Assembly: GCA_034401795.1 (NCBI GenBank)
Contig: CM067360.1
Coordinates: 124,289,901-124,353,900 of the forward strand
Source: Chaetoderma sp. LZ-2023a
Taxonomy: Eukaryota > Mollusca > Caudofoveata > Chaetodermatida > Chaetodermatidae
Reading direction: 5' to 3'
Length of the DNA: 64,000 nt
The first letter of the stretch is position 1. Each line of letters starts with the position of its first letter. Positions 1 to 12,200 of the stretch are shown here, piece after piece. The notes beneath the pieces are model-generated. The model was given only the letters and a program-made list of their open reading frames with translations. It did no database searches and had not been told where the DNA came from. Both the position numbers and the translations under genes were made by a program.

Positions 1-1063
1 CTAACTGCGAGCGCTCTACAAGACGGGGTCCTTCGTCTTCCTCCTGAGCGCAAGCAGTACTAGACGGCGGGTACGCCGATACACCTGGCAAGCCAGGGAA
101 AACATGCGGGCCTGACAGCACCGGCATGAGAATATCACTGGTTTGACCAGGAGCAGGCACCGCGGTAGAGCGCGGGGTATACATAGCCCTACCACGGGCC
201 CGGCCAGCACCAGCTACACTCTCGGCAAGCCGAGGTATGCGGTACCGCTGGCCATCAGCAGCGCCCTGGGCCACCACCTGAACCGCGGACCTTACTCCAG
301 GGTGAGTAATACCGTGGAAAAAAGCGCCTGTATTCCCCGCGAGGGGTGCACAAACGTCTTCATCCATGTCCGCGTCGTCAGACGGCGACCCCAGCAGGTA
401 ATCCTCATCACCCTGGTCAGAAAGATTAGACCCCGGGTCAGCAAAGAGAGCTAACCCGGGCTGACCAGGAGCGGTGCCATAGGAGGTACTGGCCACCGCG
501 GCGTGCGGATACCCCTGGACTGATAAGCAGCCAGCGGGTTCCAGCGACAACCGTCCACGGTCCCCTATCGGCGCGGCAATAAGCCTGCTGCCAGGGCCGT
601 GGAACGCCCCCTCTAATGGGGCCACCTCTGAATCGTCGGACAACGGAAGCGGACTAAGGAAAATCGATCCAGAGGCGGGGATTACCTGCTCCGAAGCCGA
701 TGAAGAGGACAATAAAGGATCTGGTCCAGGAAGCATGCCACGAAGCAACCCTGGAACCAAATCTTTTATTGCCCTCCTCATCTCTCCCAACATCTCGGTC
801 CGAAAGGTCTCCATATCCACCGCGGACGAGACCTTCCCCTTACCCTTCTCACTTACAACCTCTCGTTTCCGCTTCATCTTCTTCTCCTCCACTACCACCT
901 TGTCCGTCGCCTGTAAGCAGCACAAGAATTCGGACATTAATTCGCCCCCCCAGTGCTTACATATGTCACAATTAATCAATGGACCACAAGGGCTACATCT
1001 AAAACACAGATGCGGCCAGAACTTCACAAGCATAAAACGTCCACAGGACGCGCAACCCGGTCC
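1..1063 (-). CDS. DIRS A1 gag-like protein, exon 2 (partial)
   Basis: The frame starts after a pyrimidine-rich acceptor ending in TTTCAG at 1064-1069 on the minus strand and stays open to base 1. Its first residues form the cysteine array also seen in A2, followed by a basic Lys/Arg-rich stretch and an acidic, proline-rich middle region. Compared with A2 it has only substitutions and small in-frame changes. One is a 3-base deletion near 50-60. The rest of the protein lies outside the window. The role is inferred from position as the first ORF of a DIRS element: a nucleic-acid-binding structural protein of the retrotransposition particle. Confidence 0.75.
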
Positions 1064-1824
1064 CTGAAACAGGGCAAAGGACAAGGAGTATGAGCAACTA
1101 GTTAAGCTTAGAAACTCAATCCAACTCAAGGAGAAGGAAAACGATCATAAAGATCAATATACATCAAAAACCAGCCTAGCGCTTGAATTGCTAATAAATA
1201 CATAGCCAGCTGATTATGACGTCATAAATCCCGTGACAGGAAAAATTCGATCCCAACAAAACATCCAAGTGCAAAGACGAATTGTATGCTGAATGGATAA
1301 GTTGACTACACAACCATCAGATACATATAGATAACTCTTTACTGGCAAAAATGTTAATTATCTCCCTTTGATTGTTTACAATAATTAACATCACCACATT
1401 ATCATAACTAGATACCTGACACTTTGTATAGACAAACCATCCAACGTGACGAACCGGAAACTCCACCACCTGCACGCCTCTTAACTCTCTCCACCTCAAG
1501 GGGAAGGAATTGGAACAAGAGGGCAAAGTGAGAAGACCTTTATATCAGGCCTCCAACTCACTGGGCATAATTTTTCATATGGTTAGATAACCTAACAGTG
1601 TTAGTAGGAAATGGAACCATGGTGGAGAGAATACTAATTCTCTGGTACTGTGACGTCACAACCTAGCGTCATACAGACCTGTGGACAGAAACAGAAAGAG
1701 AAATTAGTCCTAGGTAGCACCGAGTTGACCTAAACCAACTAACTAAGGCGCTTATCACGGTAAACGCGAGTCCCGGAAACACAATACACCGGGAAGAAAA
1801 CTCGCTAATTTTACTAGAAGTCAC

Positions 1825-1875
1825 CTGATTTAAAGGTCCTCCGTCCTCCTGTGGCGACGTATTCCTATCCGCCAT
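1825..1875 (-). CDS. DIRS A1 gag exon 1 (17 codons)
   Basis: The ATG is at 1875-1873 and the exon ends in CAG before a GT donor at 1824-1823. The peptide begins MADRNTSP and ends GPLNQ. It is identical to exon 1 of A5 and similar to those of A2, A3 and A4. Joined in phase 0 to exon 2 at 1063, it supplies the start codon that exon 2 lacks. The frame runs on to a stop at 1669, so an unspliced 68-residue product is possible in principle, but nothing in it is recognisable. Confidence 0.65.
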
Positions 1876-1968
1876 CCAAAAAAGTGACTAACACTCCAAA
1901 CAAACACCACTTAAACAGTTTAAGAGAGCGAAAAAGCTATTGAACAAAAAAACATGTGTGATCTCTTT

Positions 1969-2160
1969 GCCAATAATCTAGCAAAGAGGAAGTGCTAGTC
2001 TGCGCATGCGCGGTGGTGGGGCTGGCATCCGCCAGACTACGCTCTGACTCCCTGCCCACTAGGGGCGCCTAACTGTTTTAATCTGAGTGTTTATTGAGTG
2101 AAAGCGAATATTTAGCAATATCAAAAGTATTAGGGAGGTAAGTATACTCTTGAAGTGAAA
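1969..2160 (-). repeat. A1 left inverted terminal repeat
   Basis: About 190 bp matching the left end of A2 at 18481-18673 in reverse complement. It contains the AATAAACACTC and GCGCATGCGC segments common to all family A ends. Confidence 0.85.
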
Positions 2161-2385
2161 AGGCTGGTTTCCATTTTAGAAACAATGTTGCCCCATGAGA
2201 GCAACCGCATACAGCAATGTTGTTTACAAAATGAATACCCGCTATAATCCTGTGAAATGGAATCAAATTTTGAGATCTACTTTTTAGGTCATCTCTGTAT
2301 TAACCTATTAAAGGTGCATATTCACACCAGAATGATTGAAAATAAAATTGTTAAAATTGCATACTTTTATAAGTTTAAATTATGT

Positions 2386-2633
2386 GCCTATATGTAATGA
2401 AACGAAATAAATCTTACCATATGATTATTCCATTCCATATAAATTAATATAACGAAATAAATCTTAACATATGATGATTCCATTCCATATAAATTAATAT
2501 AATTTTTTAAGTTGCGAAATTGAAATAGAGGCACAGGCCTCTATTTCAATTTCGCAACTTAAAAAATTGTATTAATTTATATGGAATGTAATCATCATAT
2601 GTTAAGATTTATTTCGTTTCATTACATATAGGC
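2386..2633. mobile_element. Palindromic foldback MITE (about 248 bp)
   Basis: Two long arms are reverse complements around a 4-base centre near 2537. The ends read GCCTATATGTAATGAAACG and CGTTTCATTACATATAGGC. The left arm carries an extra tandem copy of about 51 bp (near 2399-2449 and 2450-2501) that the right arm lacks. No coding capacity. A non-autonomous DNA element is the simplest reading; the superfamily is not identifiable. Confidence 0.75.
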
Positions 2634-2717
2634 TCACAGTTTAAGCCTCTAAAAGTGGATAATTTAAACAATTTTATTTTCAGAATATTTTTTAATTGGT
2701 TTACCTTTAACAACTTT

Positions 2718-3126
2718 AATGGTCAGATTTGTTAAAAAAAAATGTCAATATTTACTTATTGAATATCCATTTGCAGGCCAAGAGAAGTTATCGAGCCAGT
2801 CATTCTAGTGGTAAATTGTCAAAAATAGTCTTCTCTTGGCCCGCAAATGGACACTCCCAAAGACCATTACGGAGGCTGGTTTTGGCCGTCATCGTCGTGA
2901 AATGGTTAATAGCTAAATTTGGTCAACGATATCAAAATATTTGCTCGTTGAATATCCATTTGCGAGCCAAAGGACGACTATTTTAGAAAATTTCTGACTG
3001 GACGCACTGGCTCGTCTTTCCAATGGTAAGTTTTCAAAAATAGTCTTGTCTTGGCTGGCAAATTGAAATTCCTCAAGACCAAAGCAGAAGCCAGTTTTAG
3101 GTGTATTGGCCTTGAATGGGTTAAGA
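2718..3126. repeat. Short interspersed foldback repeat family C, two degenerate copies
   Basis: Two adjacent copies (about 2718-2913 and 2914-3126) share words such as CCATTTGCAGGCCAAGAG and its complement, plus GAGCCAGTCATTC. The same words recur near 56290, 57010, 58620, 59900, 60760 and 61090. The best-preserved copy, at 61085-61280, is a near palindrome. Probably an old non-autonomous element of this genome. Confidence 0.6.
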
Positions 3127-3152
3127 ACAAACGTCCTGTATTTGTCTTGCAG

Positions 3153-3255
3153 CGGTGAGAGTGGAGCTGGTAAGACGGAGAGCACAAAGTTTATCATTAA
3201 ACAGTTGATGGACCTTTGTAGGAGCAACACACAACTAGAACAACAAATACTCATG
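3153..3255 (+). CDS. Unconventional myosin motor domain, P-loop exon
   Basis: The exon follows a pyrimidine-rich acceptor (TTTGTCTTGCAG at 3141-3152), starts with the last base of a codon, and ends in phase 0 before donor GTACGT at 3256. It encodes the myosin ATP-binding P-loop GESGAGKTES and the following helix, ending LEQQILM. In myosins this loop binds the nucleotide phosphates. The next exon, 53 kb away, continues the expected order with [11 protein letters not shown]. The class (III, VII or another unconventional type) cannot be settled by eye. The last 18 bases of the exon are also the first 18 bases of the tandem repeat that fills the following intron. The upstream exon is outside the window. 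Confidence 0.93.
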
Positions 3256-6200
3256 GTACGTAGCATACTGTAGACATCATGATCTCATCCCATAGTGAAC
3301 AACAAATACTCATGGTACGTAGCATACTGTAGACATCATGATCTCATCCCATAGTGAACAACAAATACTCATGGTACGTAGCATACTGTAGACATCATGA
3401 TCTCATCCCATAGTGAACAACAAATACTCATGGTACGTAGCATACTGTAGACATCATGATCTCATCCCATAGTGAACAACAAATACTCATGGTATGTAGC
3501 ATACTGTAGACATCATGATCTCATCCCATAGTGAACAACAAATACTCATGGTATGTAGCATACTGTAGACATCATGATCTCATCCCATAGTGAACAACAA
3601 ATACTCATGGTATGTAGCATACTGTAGACATCATGATCTCATCCCATAGTGAACAACAAATACTCATGGTACGTAGCATACTGTAGACATCATGATCTCA
3701 TCCCATAGTGAACAACAAATACTCATGGTACGTAGCATACTGTAGACATCATGATCTCATCCCATAGTGAACAACAAATACTCATGGTACGTAGCATACT
3801 GTAGACATCATGATCTCATCCCATAGTGAACAACAAATACTCATGGTACGTAGCATACTGTAGACATCATGATCTCATCCCATAGTGAACAACAAATACT
3901 CATGGTACGTAGCATACTGTAGACATCATGATCTCATCCCATAGTGAACAACAAATACTCATGGTACGTAGCATACTGTAGACATCATGATCTCATCCCA
4001 TAGTGAACAACAAATACTCATGGTACGTAGCATACTGTAGACATCATGATCTCATCCCATAGTGAACAACAAATACTCATGGTACGTAGCATACTGTAGA
4101 CATCATGATCTCATCCCATAGTGAACAACAAATACTCATGGTACGTAGCATACTGTAGACATCATGATCTCATCCCATAGTGAACAACAAATACTCATGG
4201 TACGTAGCATACTGTAGACATCATGATCTCATCCCATAGTGAACAACAAATACTCATGGTACGTAGCATACTGTAGACATCATGATCTCATCCCATAGTG
4301 AACAACAAATACTCATGGTACGTAGCATACTGTAGACATCATGATCTCATCCCATAGTGAACAACAAATACTCATGGTACGTAGCATACTGTAGACATCA
4401 TGATCTCATCCCATAGTGAACAACAAATACTCATGGTACGTAGCATACTGTAGACATCATGATCTCATCCCATAGTGAACAACAAATACTCATGGTACGT
4501 AGCATACTGTAGACATCATGATCTCATCCCATAGTGAACAACAAATACTCATGGTACGTAGCATACTGTAGACATCATGATCTCATCCCATAGTGAACAA
4601 CAAATACTCATGGTACGTAGCATACTGTAGACATCATGATCTCATCCCATAGTGAACAACAAATACTCATGGTACGTAGCATACTGTAGACATCATGATC
4701 TCATCCCATAGTGAACAACAAATACTCATGGTACGTAGCATACTGTAGACATCATGATCTCATCCCATAGTGAACAACAAATACTCATGGTACGTAGCAT
4801 ACTGTAGACATCATGATCTCATCCCATAGTGAACAACAAATACTCATGGTACGTAGCATACTGTAGACATCATGATCTCATCCCATAGTGAACAACAAAT
4901 ACTCATGGTACGTAGCATACTGTAGACATCATGATCTCATCCCATAGTGAACAACAAATACTCATGGTACGTAGCATACTGTAGACATCATGATCTCATC
5001 CCATAGTGAACAACAAATACTCATGGTACGTAGCATACTGTAGACATCATGATCTCATCCCATAGTGAACAACAAATACTCATGGTACGTAGCATACTGT
5101 AGACATCATGATCTCATCCCATAGTGAACAACAAATACTCATGGTACGTAGCATACTGTAGACATCATGATCTCATCCCATAGTGAACAACAAATACTCA
5201 TGGTACGTAGCATACTGTAGACATCATGATCTCATCCCATAGTGAACAACAAATACTCATGGTACGTAGCATACTGTAGACATCATGATCTCATCCCATA
5301 GTGAACAACAAATACTCATGGTATGTAGCATACTGTAGACATCATGATCTCATCCCATAGTGAACAACAAATACTCATGGTACGTAGCATACTGTAGACA
5401 TCATGATCTCATCCCATAGTGAACAACAAATACTCATGGTACGTAGCATACTGTAGACATCATGATCTCATCCCATAGTGAACAACAAATACTCATGGTA
5501 CGTAGCATACTGTAGACATCATGATCTCATCCCATAGTGAACAACAAATACTCATGGTACGTAGCATACTGTAGACATCATGATCTCATCCCATAGTGAA
5601 CAACAAATACTCATGGTACGTAGCATACTGTAGACATCATGATCTCATCCCATAGTGAACAACAAATACTCATGGTACGTAGCATACTGTAGACATCATG
5701 ATCTCATCCCATAGTGAACAACAAATACTCATGGTACGTAGCATACTGTAGACATCATGATCTCATCCCATAGTGAACAACAAATACTCATGGTACGTAG
5801 CATACTGTAGACATCATGATCTCATCCCATAGTGAACAACAAATACTCATGGTACGTAGCATACTGTAGACATCATGATCTCATCCCATAGTGAACAACA
5901 AATACTCATGGTACGTAGCATACTGTAGACATCATGATCTCATCCCATAGTGAACAACAAATACTCATGGTACGTAGCATACTGTAGACATCATGATCTC
6001 ATCCCATAGTGAACAACAAATACTCATGGTACGTAGCATACTGTAGACATCATGATCTCATCCCATAGTGAACAACAAATACTCATGGTACGTAGCATAC
6101 TGTAGACATCATGATCTCATCCCATAGTGAACAACAAATACTCATGGTATGTAGCATACTGTAGACATCATGATCTCATCCCATAGTGAACAACAAATAC

Positions 6201-9200
6201 TCATGGTACGTAGCATACTGTAGACATCATGATCTCATCCCATAGTGAACAACAAATACTCATGGTACGTAGCATACTGTAGACATCATGATCTCATCCC
6301 ATAGTGAACAACAAATACTCATGGTACGTAGCATACTGTAGACATCATGATCTCATCCCATAGTGAACAACAAATACTCATGGTACGTAGCATACTGTAG
6401 ACATCATGATCTCATCCCATAGTGAACAACAAATACTCATGGTACGTAGCATACGTGTAGACATCATGATCTCATCCCATAGTGAACAACAAATACTCAT
6501 GGTACGTAGCATACGTGTAGACATCATGATCTCATCCCATAGTGAACAACAAATACTCATGGTACGTAGCATACTGTAGACATCATGATCTCATCCCATA
6601 GTGAACAACAAATACTCATGGTACGTAGCATACTGTAGACATCATGATCTCATCCCATAGTGAACAACAAATACTCATGGTACGTAGCATACGTGTAGAC
6701 ATCATGATCTCATCCCATAGTGAACAACAAATACTCATGGTACGTAGCATACGTGTAGACATCATGATCTCATCCCATAGTGAACAACAAATACTCATGG
6801 TACGTAGCATACGTGTAGACATCATGATCTCATCCCATAGTGAACAACAAATACTCATGGTACGTAGCATACGTGTAGACATCATGATCTCATCCCATAG
6901 TGAACAACAAATACTCATGGTACGTAGCATACTGTAGACATCATGATCTCATCCCATAGTGAACAACAAATACTCATGGTACGTAGCATACGTGTAGACA
7001 TCATGATCTCATCCCATAGTGAACAACAAATACTCATGGTACGTAGCATACTGTAGACATCATGATCTCATCCCATAGTGAACAACAAATACTCATGGTA
7101 CGTAGCATACTGTAGACATCATGATCTCATCCCATAGTGAACAACAAATACTCATGGTACGTAGCATACTGTAGACATCATGATCTCATCCCATAGTGAA
7201 CAACAAATACTCATGGTACGTAGCATACTGTAGACATCATGATCTCATCCCATAGTGAACAACAAATACTCATGGTACGTAGCATACTGTAGACATCATG
7301 ATCTCATCCCATAGTGAACAACAAATACTCATGGTATGTAGCATACTGTAGACATCATGATCTCATCCCATAGTGAACAACAAATACTCATGGTACGTAG
7401 CATACTGTAGACATCATGATCTCATCCCATAGTGAACAACAAATACTCATGGTATGTAGCATACTGTAGACATCATGATCTCATCCCATAGTGAACAACA
7501 AATACTCATGGTACGTAGCATACTGTAGACATCATGATCTCATCCCATAGTGAACAACAAATACTCATGGTACGTAGCATACGTGTAGACATCATGATCT
7601 CATCCCATAGTGAACAACAAATACTCATGGTACGTAGCATACTGTAGACATCATGATCTCATCCCATAGTGAACAACAAATACTCATGGTACGTAGCATA
7701 CTGTAGACATCATGATCTCATCCCATAGTGAACAACAAATACTCATGGTACGTAGCATACTGTAGACATCATGATCTCATCCCATAGTGAACAACAAATA
7801 CTCATGGTACGTAGCATACTGTAGACATCATGATCTCATCCCATAGTGAACAACAAATACTCATGGTACGTAGCATACTGTAGACATCATGATCTCATCC
7901 CATAGTGAACAACAAATACTCATGGTACGTAGCATACTGTAGACATCATGATCTCATCCCATAGTGAACAACAAATACTCATGGTACGTAGCATACTGTA
8001 GACATCATGATCTCATCCCATAGTGAACAACAAATACTCATGGTACGTAGCATACTGTAGACATCATGATCTCATCCCATAGTGAACAACAAATACTCAT
8101 GGTACGTAGCATACTGTAGACATCATGATCTCATCCCATAGTGAACAACAAATACTCATGGTACGTAGCATACTGTAGACATCATGATCTCATCCCATAG
8201 TGAACAACAAATACTCATGGTACGTAGCATACTGTAGACATCATGATCTCATCCCATAGTGAACAACAAATACTCATGGTACGTAGCATACTGTAGACAT
8301 CATGATCTCATCCCATAGTGAACAACAAATACTCATGGTACGTAGCATACTGTAGACATCATGATCTCATCCCATAGTGAACAACAAATACTCATGGTAC
8401 GTAGCATACTGTAGACATCATGATCTCATCCCATAGTGAACAACAAATACTCATGGTACGTAGCATACTGTAGACATCATGATCTCATCCCATAGTGAAC
8501 AACAAATACTCATGGTACGTAGCATACTGTAGACATCATGATCTCATCCCATAGTGAACAACAAATACTCATGGTACGTAGCATACTGTAGACATCATGA
8601 TCTCATCCCATAGTGAACAACAAATACTCATGGTACGTAGCATACTGTAGACATCATGATCTCATCCCATAGTGAACAACAAATACTCATGGTACGTAGC
8701 ATACTGTAGACATCATGATCTCATCCCATAGTGAACAACAAATACTCATGGTACGTAGCATACTGTAGACATCATGATCTCATCCCATAGTGAACAACAA
8801 ATACTCATGGTATGTAGCATACTGTAGACATCATGATCTCATCCCATAGTGAACAACAAATACTCATGGTACGTAGCATACTGTAGACATCATGATCTCA
8901 TCCCATAGTGAACAACAAATACTCATGGTACGTAGCATACTGTAGACATCATGATCTCATCCCATAGTGAACAACAAATACTCATGGTACGTAGCATACT
9001 GTAGACATCATGATCTCATCCCATAGTGAACAACAAATACTCATGGTACGTAGCATACTGTAGACATCATGATCTCATCCCATAGTGAACAACAAATACT
9101 CATGGTACGTAGCATACTGTAGACATCATGATCTCATCCCATAGTGAACAACAAATACTCATGGTACGTAGCATACTGTAGACATCATGATCTCATCCCA

Positions 9201-12200
9201 TAGTGAACAACAAATACTCATGGTACGTAGCATACTGTAGACATCATGATCTCATCCCATAGTGAACAACAAATACTCATGGTATGTAGCATACTGTAGA
9301 CATCATGATCTCATCCCATAGTGAACAACAAATACTCATGGTACGTAGCATACTGTAGACATCATGATCTCATCCCATAGTGAACAACAAATACTCATGG
9401 TACGTAGCATACTGTAGACATCATGATCTCATCCCATAGTGAACAACAAATACTCATGGTATGTAGCATACTGTAGACATCATGATCTCATCCCATAGTG
9501 AACAACAAATACTCATGGTACGTAGCATACTGTAGACATCATGATCTCATCCCATAGTGAACAACAAATACTCATGGTACGTAGCATACTGTAGACATCA
9601 TGATCTCATCCCATAGTGAACAACAAATACTCATGGTACGTAGCATACTGTAGACATCATGATCTCATCCCATAGTGAACAACAAATACTCATGGTACGT
9701 AGCATACTGTAGACATCATGATCTCATCCCATAGTGAACAACAAATACTCATGGTACGTAGCATACTGTAGACATCATGATCTCATCCCATAGTGAACAA
9801 CAAATACTCATGGTACGTAGCATACTGTAGACATCATGATCTCATCCCATAGTGAACAACAAATACTCATGGTACGTAGCATACTGTAGACATCATGATC
9901 TCATCCCATAGTGAACAACAAATACTCATGGTACGTAGCATACTGTAGACATCATGATCTCATCCCATAGTGAACAACAAATACTCATGGTACGTAGCAT
10001 ACTGTAGACATCATGATCTCATCCCATAGTGAACAACAAATACTCATGGTACGTAGCATACTGTAGACATCATGATCTCATCCCATAGTGAACAACAAAT
10101 ACTCATGGTATGTAGCATACTGTAGACATCATGATCTCATCCCATAGTGAACAACAAATACTCATGGTACGTAGCATACTGTAGACATCATGATCTCATC
10201 CCATAGTGAACAACAAATACTCATGGTACGTAGCATACTGTAGACATCATGATCTCATCCCATAGTGAACAACAAATACTCATGGTACGTAGCATACTGT
10301 AGACATCATGATCTCATCCCATAGTGAACAACAAATACTCATGGTACGTAGCATACTGTAGACATCATGATCTCATCCCATAGTGAACAACAAATACTCA
10401 TGGTACGTAGCATACTGTAGACATCATGATCTCATCCCATAGTGAACAACAAATACTCATGGTACGTAGCATACTGTAGACATCATGATCTCATCCCATA
10501 GTGAACAACAAATACTCATGGTACGTAGCATACTGTAGACATCATGATCTCATCCCATAGTGAACAACAAATACTCATGGTACGTAGCATACTGTAGACA
10601 TCATGATCTCATCCCATAGTGAACAACAAATACTCATGGTACGTAGCATACTGTAGACATCATGATCTCATCCCATAGTGAACAACAAATACTCATGGTA
10701 CGTAGCATACTGTAGACATCATGATCTCATCCCATAGTGAACAACAAATACTCATGGTACGTAGCATACTGTAGACATCATGATCTCATCCCATAGTGAA
10801 CAACAAATACTCATGGTACGTAGCATACTGTAGACATCATGATCTCATCCCATAGTGAACAACAAATACTCATGGTACGTAGCATACTGTAGACATCATG
10901 ATCTCATCCCATAGTGAACAACAAATACTCATGGTACGTAGCATACTGTAGACATCATGATCTCATCCCATAGTGAACAACAAATACTCATGGTACGTAG
11001 CATACTGTAGACATCATGATCTCATCCCATAGTGAACAACAAATACTCATGGTACGTAGCATACTGTAGACATCATGATCTCATCCCATAGTGAACAACA
11101 AATACTCATGGTACGTAGCATACTGTAGACATCATGATCTCATCCCATAGTGAACAACAAATACTCATGGTACGTAGCATACTGTAGACATCATGATCTC
11201 ATCCCATAGTGAACAACAAATACTCATGGTACGTAGCATACTGTAGACATCATGATCTCATCCCATAGTGAACAACAAATACTCATGGTACGTAGCATAC
11301 TGTAGACATCATGATCTCATCCCATAGTGAACAACAAATACTCATGGTACGTAGCATACTGTAGACATCATGATCTCATCCCATAGTGAACAACAAATAC
11401 TCATGGTACGTAGCATACTGTAGACATCATGATCTCATCCCATAGTGAACAACAAATACTCATGGTACGTAGCATACTGTAGACATCATGATCTCATCCC
11501 ATAGTGAACAACAAATACTCATGGTACGTAGCATACTGTAGACATCATGATCTCATCCCATAGTGAACAACAAATACTCATGGTACGTAGCATACTGTAG
11601 ACATCATGATCTCATCCCATAGTGAACAACAAATACTCATGGTACGTAGCATACTGTAGACATCATGATCTCATCCCATAGTGAACAACAAATACTCATG
11701 GTACGTAGCATACTGTAGACATCATGATCTCATCCCATAGTGAACAACAAATACTCATGGTACGTAGCATACTGTAGACATCATGATCTCATCCCATAGT
11801 GAACAACAAATACTCATGGTACGTAGCATACTGTAGACATCATGATCTCATCCCATAGTGAACAACAAATACTCATGGTACGTAGCATACTGTAGACATC
11901 ATGATCTCATCCCATAGTGAACAACAAATACTCATGGTACGTAGCATACTGTAGACATCATGATCTCATCCCATAGTGAACAACAAATACTCATGGTACG
12001 TAGCATACTGTAGACATCATGATCTCATCCCATAGTGAACAACAAATACTCATGGTACGTAGCATACTGTAGACATCATGATCTCATCCCATAGTGAACA
12101 ACAAATACTCATGGTACGTAGCATACTGTAGACATCATGATCTCATCCCATAGTGAACAACAAATACTCATGGTACGTAGCATACTGTAGACATCATGAT

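Larger units (their letters stand above)
1..2160 (-). mobile_element. DIRS-type retrotransposon A1, 5' part, cut by window start
   Basis: This is the 5' end of a family A DIRS element on the minus strand. Its outer terminus lies at 2160 and reads inward as TTTCACTTCAAGAG on the minus strand, the same as A2 and A5. It carries the left inverted repeat, a short gag exon 1, the gag intron and the start of gag exon 2, then runs out of the window at base 1. It closely matches the + strand copy A5 at 61972-64000, including an identical first-exon peptide. It is the only DIRS copy here opposed to the myosin gene, and it lies in the intron upstream of the P-loop exon. Confidence 0.9.

Noticed and set aside
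2913..3266. 117-codon minus-strand ORF over the P-loop exon
   Set aside because: Antisense of the myosin exon and family C repeats.
6378..6937. Repetitive proteins on both strands (6378-6572, 6616-6930, 6644-6937, 28016-28277, 28846-29107)
   Set aside because: They exist only where 60-bp units sit together and end at the next 59-bp unit. No start context or conservation supports genes.
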